Both the position numbers and the translations under genes were made by a program. 10,655 bases of DNA from NCBI GenBank assembly GCA_945637225.1, contig CALZDE010000051.1, positions 1 to 10,655 on the forward strand. Reading direction: 5' to 3'. Positions 6,434 through 10,655 of the stretch are shown in pieces. Each line of letters opens with the position of its first letter. The stretch's first letter is position 1. This stretch comes from an uncultured Selenomonadaceae bacterium (GTDB taxonomy: Bacteria; Bacillota; Negativicutes; Selenomonadales; Selenomonadaceae). Under the pieces are notes generated by a model. It saw nothing but the letters and a program-made list of their open reading frames with translations. It made no database searches and was not told the DNA's origin.

Positions 6434-7969
6434 TTACTTTGCGTAAGCTACTACGCGGGTCTCTCTGATAATAGTTGCTTTGATCTGGCCTGGATATTCA
6501 AGCTCAGCTTCAATCTTCTTAACGATATCATGTGCTAAGCCAACAGCAGCCACATCATCCACCTTATCCGGCTTTACCATTACGCGAATCTCACGGCCTG
6601 CCTGAATAGCGAAGCAATGCTCAACGCCAGCAAAGGACTCAGCAATCTCTTCGAGACGGCTCAGACGCTTCAGATAGGACTCAAGACTCTCACGACGGGC
6701 ACCAGGACGGGCAGCGGAAACAGCATCAGCCGCAGCTACCAGAACAGCCTCAACAGTAGTAGGCTCCTCATCACCATGGTGAGCGGCAATTGCATTGATT
6801 ACAGCCTTGGACTCACGGTACTTCTTAGCAAGGTCAGCACCAATAGTAACGTGTGGGCCTTCAACCTCGTGGTCAACAGCCTTACCAATATCATGCAGTA
6901 AACCAGCTCTCTTAGCCAGCATTACATCAACGCCCAGCTCAGCAGCCATCATGCCTGCCAGATGTGATACCTCAACAGAATGGTTCAGTACGTTCTGGCC
7001 ATAGCTGGTACGGTACTTCAAACGGCCCAGCAGCTTAATCATCTCAGGATGCAGGCCATGAACACCAGTATCAAAGGTAGCCTGTTCGCCGGCTTCCTTA
7101 ATACGTACCTCTACTTCACGGCGTGCCTTCTCCACCATTTCCTCAATGCGGGCAGGGTGAATACGTCCATCAGTAATCAGCTTCTCCAGAGCAATACGGG
7201 CAATTTCCCTTCTAACAGGGTCAAAGCCGGAAAGAATTACAGCCTCTGGGGTATCATCAATAATAAGCTCGATACCGGTCATGGTTTCCAGTGCGCGAAT
7301 GTTGCGACCTTCACGACCAATAATACGGCCCTTCATTTCATCGTTAGGCAGGGCAACTACAGATACAGTAGTCTCTGCAACATGATCAGCAGCACAACGC
7401 TGAATTGCCAGCGAAATGATATTGCGAGCCTTCTTTTCGGCTTCCTCCTTAGTCTGCTGCTCATAGTCTTTAATCATCATTGCCTTCTCATGCTTCAGTT
7501 CATCTTCAACTTCAGCCATGAGAATAGTCTTTGCTTCTTCAGTTGTCAAGTTGGAGATACGCTCCAGCTCTACTTTCTGTTTCTCATGCAGTTCGTTAAT
7601 TGCAGCCTGGGTTTTATCCAGCTTAGCTTCCTTAGAAGACAGGAGCTCTTCCTTCTTCTCCAATGAATCCAGCTTACGGTCCAAATTCTCTTCTTTAGAC
7701 TGTAAACGGCGCTCTGAACGCTGTAACTCATTACGGCGGTCCTTGGTTTCTTTCTCTAAATCCTGACGCAGACGATGAACATCCTCCTTCGCTTCCAGAA
7801 CCTTTTCCTTCTTGCGGTTTTCGCCTTCATCCTCTGCAGATTTTACAATACGTTTCGCCTCTTCCTCCGCGGAACCGATAAGCTTTTCTGCCGTCTGCTT
7901 GCGCATTGTATAGCCAACACCAGCACCTGCTGCCAGGGCAATTACTGCTATAATAGCCTCAATAATGAT
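6434..7969 (-). CDS. rny: Ribonuclease Y with probable ATC start
   Basis: RNase Y is a membrane-anchored endoribonuclease that starts mRNA decay in Bacillota. With the start proposed here the protein is 511 residues, close to the B. subtilis 520. Residues 2-20 are a hydrophobic anchor (IIEAIIAVIALAAGAGVGY), then a charged coiled coil runs to about 180. The KH domain contains GRIIGREGRNIR (214-225) and the HD domain has the His-Asp pair (359-360, in LLHDIGKA). The first ATG in frame (7904-7906) would begin at MRKQTAEK and delete the anchor, yielding 490 residues. The anchor codons lie in the same frame after a TAA at 7985-7987, with no ATG, GTG or TTG before position 7906. GGAGGTG (7980-7974) sits six bases before ATC (7969-7967); ATT at 7966-7964 or 7972-7970 are alternatives. 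Confidence 0.9.
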   Translation of the reverse strand: MIIEAIIAVIALAAGAGVGYTMRKQTAEKLIGSAEEEAKRIVKSAEDEGENRKKEKVLEAKEDVHRLRQDLEKETKDRRNELQRSERRLQSKEENLDRKLDSLEKKEELLSSKEAKLDKTQAAINELHEKQKVELERISNLTTEEAKTILMAEVEDELKHEKAMMIKDYEQQTKEEAEKKARNIISLAIQRCAADHVAETTVSVVALPNDEMKGRIIGREGRNIRALETMTGIELIIDDTPEAVILSGFDPVRREIARIALEKLITDGRIHPARIEEMVEKARREVEVRIKEAGEQATFDTGVHGLHPEMIKLLGRLKYRTSYGQNVLNHSVEVSHLAGMMAAELGVDVMLAKRAGLLHDIGKAVDHEVEGPHVTIGADLAKKYRESKAVINAIAAHHGDEEPTTVEAVLVAAADAVSAARPGARRESLESYLKRLSRLEEIAESFAGVEHCFAIQAGREIRVMVKPDKVDDVAAVGLAHDIVKKIEAELEYPGQIKATIIRETRVVAYAK

Positions 7970-8058
7970 AATACACCTCCATTTCCTTTAAATTTCCATT
8001 TTAATTTTATTTTCGTCGGATTCCATAGCCGGTATTTTAAGATTGTCACGTTTGACAT
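7948..8058 (-). CDS. Putative 36-residue leader ORF overlapping rny start
   Basis: An ATG (8058-8056) preceded by GAGG at five bases opens a 37-codon frame ending in TAG (7950-7948). The predicted peptide is basic and starts MSNVTILKYRLW. It is out of frame with rny and runs across the rny ribosome site and proposed start, overlapping rny by 22 bases. It lies wholly within the RNA made from the promoter at 8087-8115. I recognise no family. The good ribosome site makes translation plausible, and ribosomes on it would pass over the rny start. It may equally be a chance ORF in an untranslated leader. Confidence 0.35.
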   Translation of the reverse strand: MSNVTILKYRLWNPTKIKLKWKFKGNGGVLSLLRLL

Positions 8059-8086
8059 TCCTACCTCTAGTAAACCATACCTTTCT

Positions 8087-8115
8087 ATTTTACGTTTTTT
8101 TTGTTGTAATGTCAA
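8087..8115 (-). promoter_or_regulatory. Strong sigma-A-type promoter for rny
   Basis: On the minus strand a perfect TTGACA (8115-8110) is followed by a 17-base spacer and TAAAAT (8092-8087), one mismatch from consensus. The spacer contains an eight-A run. Transcription should begin near 8080, giving a leader of about 110 bases before the proposed rny start. It lies between dtd and rny, so rny need not depend on the leuA promoter. Confidence 0.88.
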
Positions 8116-8162
8116 TAAAAATCGTACTAAAATTCTACAAAATATCATACAATTTTTTATTG

Positions 8163-8606
8163 TTACAGGTTGTCCGTATCAAACAGCAGTGTTACAGGCC
8201 CATCATTTACTGATTCCACCTGCATATCCGCCCCAAATTCTCCATGCTCCACCTTGAAACCATTATTTCTGAGGCAGTCCATGAAATGCTCATAGAGAGG
8301 AATTGCCAAGTCAGGCTTAGCAGCTTTATTAAAACCAGGACGACGGCTCTTTAAATCAGCGTAAAGAGTAAACTGAGATACCACCAGAAATTCACCATTT
8401 ACCTGACCAACACTTAAATTCATTTTACCGTTTTCATCAGAAAAAACCCGGCAGTTACAAATCTTATCTGCCAGGCGGGAAGATACTTCCTCATTATCGT
8501 CAGGCCCCACACCAAGCAGGACTAAAAAGCCCTGCCCGATGGAACCATTGATTTTTCCTTCTATCGTAACGGCTGCACTTTTTACTCTTGTTACAACAGC
8601 CTTCAT
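8163..8606 (-). CDS. dtd: D-aminoacyl-tRNA deacylase
   Basis: DTD removes D-amino acids, and also glycine mischarged on tRNA-Ala, from tRNA, protecting translation. The 147 residues match the bacterial family (about 145-150). The catalytic motif SQFTLYA (77-83) and the cross-subunit motif NDGPVT (134-139, containing the conserved Gly-Pro) are intact. The family acts as a cytosolic homodimer. The start ATG follows leuA directly: two tandem stop codons (TAA TAA) abut it, and its ribosome site AGGTAAG lies in the last leuA codons. Translation is therefore probably coupled to leuA, and the gene should share the leucine T-box control. No clear terminator follows: only a weak A/T hairpin near 8149-8163. 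Confidence 0.96.
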   Translation of the reverse strand: MKAVVTRVKSAAVTIEGKINGSIGQGFLVLLGVGPDDNEEVSSRLADKICNCRVFSDENGKMNLSVGQVNGEFLVVSQFTLYADLKSRRPGFNKAAKPDLAIPLYEHFMDCLRNNGFKVEHGEFGADMQVESVNDGPVTLLFDTDNL

Positions 8607-8609
8607 TTA

Positions 8610-10289
8610 TTACTTACCTGCTTTCATACGGTTGATAGCACTGAAGAGAGCCAGTACGGAAGCGGTGATAATATCGGTATCCTTGCCTGCACCCCAGGTT
8701 ACCTTGCCATCCTCACCAGTGATACTGATGTAGGCCATAGCAGTAGATGTAGAACCGATTTCCAAAGCATGCTCGCTATAAGTCAGGTTGGTATAGCTGA
8801 TATCGGTATTCTGCTGAATTGCATTGCTTACAGCATCAAGACGGCCGTTACCCTTAGCGGAGTAGCTTACATGCTTGCCATTGATTTCCAGCTCAATCTC
8901 ACCAGAGCGGGTACCATCAATATTCTTCTTCAAATTAAAGTCAACCAGACGGTAAGGAACAGAATAATTTACATAGTTATCATGGAAAATCTGATAGATT
9001 TCGTCAGCCATAAGCTCCTTGTGCTTGTGGTCGGAAACATCCTTGACGCAATAGCCGAAGTCCTCACGCATTTTCTTAGGCATGGAGATACCATATTTCT
9101 GCTCCATAACATAAGCAACACCGCCCTTGCCGGACTGACTGTTGATACGGATAACGTCACCATCATACTCACGGCCAACATCATGTGGGTCAATTGGGAG
9201 ATATGGGCAGGTCCAGTGCTCTGGGTCCTTCTCCTCACGCCACTTCATGCCCTTGGCAATAGCATCCTGATGAGAACCGGAGAATGCCGCAAATACCAGA
9301 GAACCAGCATAAGGCTGACGGTCATGCACTCTCATGCGGGTAACCTTTTCATAAAGGTCAACCAGCTCAGGCATATTGGTGAAATCAAGCTCAGGGTCAA
9401 CACCAAGTACATACATATTCATAGCAACAGTGATAATATCTACGTTACCAGTACGCTCGCCATTACCAAAGAGAGTACCCTCTACGCGGTCAGCACCAGC
9501 TAAAAGGCCCATTTCAGTATCAGCTACGCCACAGCCACGGTCATTATGTGGATGGAGGGAAAGCTCCACTGCATCACGATACTTTAAATTCTGAGAAATA
9601 TATGCAACCTGCATAGCATAAACATGAGGCATGGACATCTCAACAGTTACAGGAATATTAATGATAGCCTTATGGTCTGGGGTTGGCTGCCATACATCAA
9701 GAACAGCGTTGCATACCTCAAGAGCATACTCAGGCTCAGTACCAGTAAAGCTCTCAGGAGAATATTCGAAACGGTAATTTGCGCCAGCTTCCTCAGTGAG
9801 CTGCTTTAAGAGCTTTGCACCATCAATGGCAATCTGCTTAATTTCTTCCTTTGACTTGCGGAAAACCTGCTCACGCTGTGCCAGTGAGGTAGAATTATAC
9901 ACATGAACAATAGCGTTCTTTACACCTTCAAGAGCCTCAAAGGTCTTCTTGATGATATGCTCACGAGCCTGAGTAAGTACCTGTACAGTAACATCATCAG
10001 GAATGAGGTTTTCATCTACAAGACGGCGGAGGAAGGTATACTCAGTCTCAGAAGCAGCTGGGAAACCAACCTCAATCTCCTTGAAGCCAACCTGAACGAG
10101 CATTTTGAAAAACTCAATCTTTTCATCAAGGCTCATAGGAATAATGAGTGCCTGATTACCATCACGAAGGTCAACAGAACACCACTTTGGAGCCTTCTCA
10201 GGGTGCTCCTTGTATGCCCATGACATATCAATGGTAGGTGGCATGAAGTAACCCTTGCTATATTTTTTGCAATTTGGCATAGATGACAT
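8610..10289 (-). CDS. leuA: 2-isopropylmalate synthase, long LeuA type
   Basis: LeuA condenses acetyl-CoA with 2-ketoisovalerate to give 2-isopropylmalate, the committed step of leucine synthesis. The 559 residues and the N-terminal segment before the barrel match the longer LeuA group (TIGR00970, mycobacterial/yeast-like) rather than the roughly 510-residue E. coli type. The TIM barrel carries DLRDGNQAL (40-48), with the catalytic Arg and metal-binding Asp, HPHNDRGCG (246-254) with metal-binding His residues, and GNGERTGNVD (275-284). The C-terminal region (about 430-559) is the leucine-binding regulatory domain, so feedback inhibition is expected. AAGGAG stands eight bases before the ATG; a second ATG three codons on is less well placed. 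A leucine T-box lies upstream and dtd follows. Confidence 0.97.
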   Translation of the reverse strand: MSSMPNCKKYSKGYFMPPTIDMSWAYKEHPEKAPKWCSVDLRDGNQALIIPMSLDEKIEFFKMLVQVGFKEIEVGFPAASETEYTFLRRLVDENLIPDDVTVQVLTQAREHIIKKTFEALEGVKNAIVHVYNSTSLAQREQVFRKSKEEIKQIAIDGAKLLKQLTEEAGANYRFEYSPESFTGTEPEYALEVCNAVLDVWQPTPDHKAIINIPVTVEMSMPHVYAMQVAYISQNLKYRDAVELSLHPHNDRGCGVADTEMGLLAGADRVEGTLFGNGERTGNVDIITVAMNMYVLGVDPELDFTNMPELVDLYEKVTRMRVHDRQPYAGSLVFAAFSGSHQDAIAKGMKWREEKDPEHWTCPYLPIDPHDVGREYDGDVIRINSQSGKGGVAYVMEQKYGISMPKKMREDFGYCVKDVSDHKHKELMADEIYQIFHDNYVNYSVPYRLVDFNLKKNIDGTRSGEIELEINGKHVSYSAKGNGRLDAVSNAIQQNTDISYTNLTYSEHALEIGSTSTAMAYISITGEDGKVTWGAGKDTDIITASVLALFSAINRMKAGK

Positions 10290-10333
10290 AATAGTTCTCT
10301 CCTTATCAATATCAATAAATTTTACTTAAATAC

Positions 10334-10364
10334 AAAAAAACTGCGCCCCAAACATGAGACGCAG
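10334..10364 (-). terminator. T-box-controlled terminator of the leuA leader
   Basis: On the minus strand CTGCGTCTC (10364-10356) pairs with GGGGCGCAG (10349-10341) in a nine-pair stem with two G-U pairs and a six-base loop, followed by seven T residues (10340-10334). It lies eight bases after the T-box sequence, the expected place for the terminator that competes with the antiterminator. Confidence 0.93.
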
Positions 10365-10608
10365 GTAAATTACGCGGTACCACTCAATTTTGCACTATCC
10401 TCGCAGATAATGCACTCTTAACGGGTGCAGTCACACCCCGCTGATATAACGGTCAGCTGCCGGCACTGCCTACTCGAACACACACTTTCAGCTCGCTGCT
10501 CCGAGGCCAGTTCAGCATACCTCCACCACTGTCTCACACCAACCGACAGCTCTCTGCAGGCTTCAAAATGCTTACTCTTCCCCTTCAACGCATTAAAATA
10601 TTCCATTG
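10334..10608 (-). promoter_or_regulatory. Leucine T-box riboswitch (CUG specifier) of leuA
   Basis: The T-box sequence AATTGAGTGGTACCGCG lies at 10389-10373, with the acceptor-pairing bulge UGGU at 10382-10379, which can pair with a tRNA 3' end reading ACCA. Stem I can be traced: a base helix CGTTG (10590-10586) with CAGCG (10498-10494), a loop-E type AGTA opposite GAA, an AGCAT/ATGCT helix above it, and the distal GAGAG...GGTTGGTG loop. GAA is followed by CTG (10510-10508) and a purine, so the specifier is Leu CUG, read by tRNA-Leu(CAG). Uncharged tRNA-Leu should stabilise the antiterminator and allow leuA-dtd transcription. The whole 10290-10655 stretch is leader plus promoter, with no protein gene. 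Confidence 0.95.
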
Positions 10609-10614
10609 ACATCT

Positions 10615-10643
10615 ATTCTACCACATAAATTCGGATTTTGCAA
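10615..10643 (-). promoter_or_regulatory. Sigma-A-type promoter of the leuA T-box leader
   Basis: On the minus strand TTGCAA (10643-10638) and TAGAAT (10620-10615) are separated by 17 bases. Each is close to consensus (TTGACA/TATAAT). RNA would start near 10608, about 18 bases before the base of stem I, as expected for a T-box transcript. Confidence 0.8.
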
Positions 10644-10655
10644 GAATTTTTTTGA

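Noticed and set aside
6980..7666. 228-residue ORF antisense to rny
   Set aside because: It is a shadow of the conserved RNase Y frame with a non-domain-like, Cys/Leu/Asn-rich translation.
7904..7906. ATG at 7906 as the rny start
   Set aside because: It would remove the whole membrane anchor, has no good ribosome site just upstream, and leaves the coding-like anchor codons and GGAGGTG unexplained.
8059..8148. Longer form of the rny leader ORF starting at 8148
   Set aside because: Its start lies upstream of the TTGACA/TAAAAT promoter, so it would not be on the rny transcript. Only the part from 8058 is plausible.
8149..8163. ACAAT/ATTGT hairpin at the end of dtd as terminator
   Set aside because: Only five weak pairs, four of them A-T, and no T-tract directly after it.
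8769..9503. 244-residue ORF antisense to leuA
   Set aside because: It is a shadow of a strongly conserved leuA coding frame, with no recognisable domain.
10418..10628. Overlapping small ORFs on both strands upstream of leuA
   Set aside because: They lie entirely inside the T-box leader, whose stem I, specifier and T-box explain the sequence.

Overview
The window looks like a chromosomal housekeeping segment of a low-to-mid GC Bacillota bacterium. A RNase Y (rny) gene next to a YmdB-type phosphodiesterase, a leucine T-box leader, and Bacillota-style Shine-Dalgarno sites support this. A class such as Negativicutes is plausible, but this is inferred from general gene content and not proven. No complete mobile element, prophage, CRISPR array, rRNA or tRNA gene is visible.

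Layout, left to right. (1) Positions 1-1844, minus strand: rsmD, coaD and a coiled-coil protein gene form one likely operon. rsmD and coaD overlap by 4 bases, and a candidate promoter lies at 1921-1929. (2) Positions 2038-3702, plus strand: the only plus-strand gene, a membrane-anchored DUF4127 protein with a TTG start. (3) Positions 3668-7969, minus strand: rny, then a ymdB-like metallophosphoesterase, a PHP-domain phosphoesterase and an unusual P-loop/Asp23-Gls24 protein. (4) Positions 8163-10643, minus strand: a promoter, a leucine-specific T-box leader with its terminator, leuA (2-isopropylmalate synthase) and dtd (D-aminoacyl-tRNA deacylase).

How the genes work together. leuA makes the first committed intermediate of leucine synthesis. 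Its leader carries a CUG specifier and a UGGU acceptor-binding bulge, so transcription should rise when tRNA-Leu is uncharged. dtd follows leuA after TAA TAA ATG and is likely co-transcribed. rny, the ymdB-like gene and the PHP gene form a cluster of RNA/nucleotide phosphoesterases. rsmD methylates 16S rRNA and coaD makes dephospho-CoA.

Most notable points. The rny reading frame has no ATG, GTG or TTG that would include its membrane anchor; a strong Shine-Dalgarno instead points to an ATC (or ATT) start. A 36-codon upstream ORF under a near-consensus promoter overlaps that start. A 33-base intergenic repeat occurs twice in the same orientation and carries a palindrome resembling the ends of IS200/IS605-type elements.
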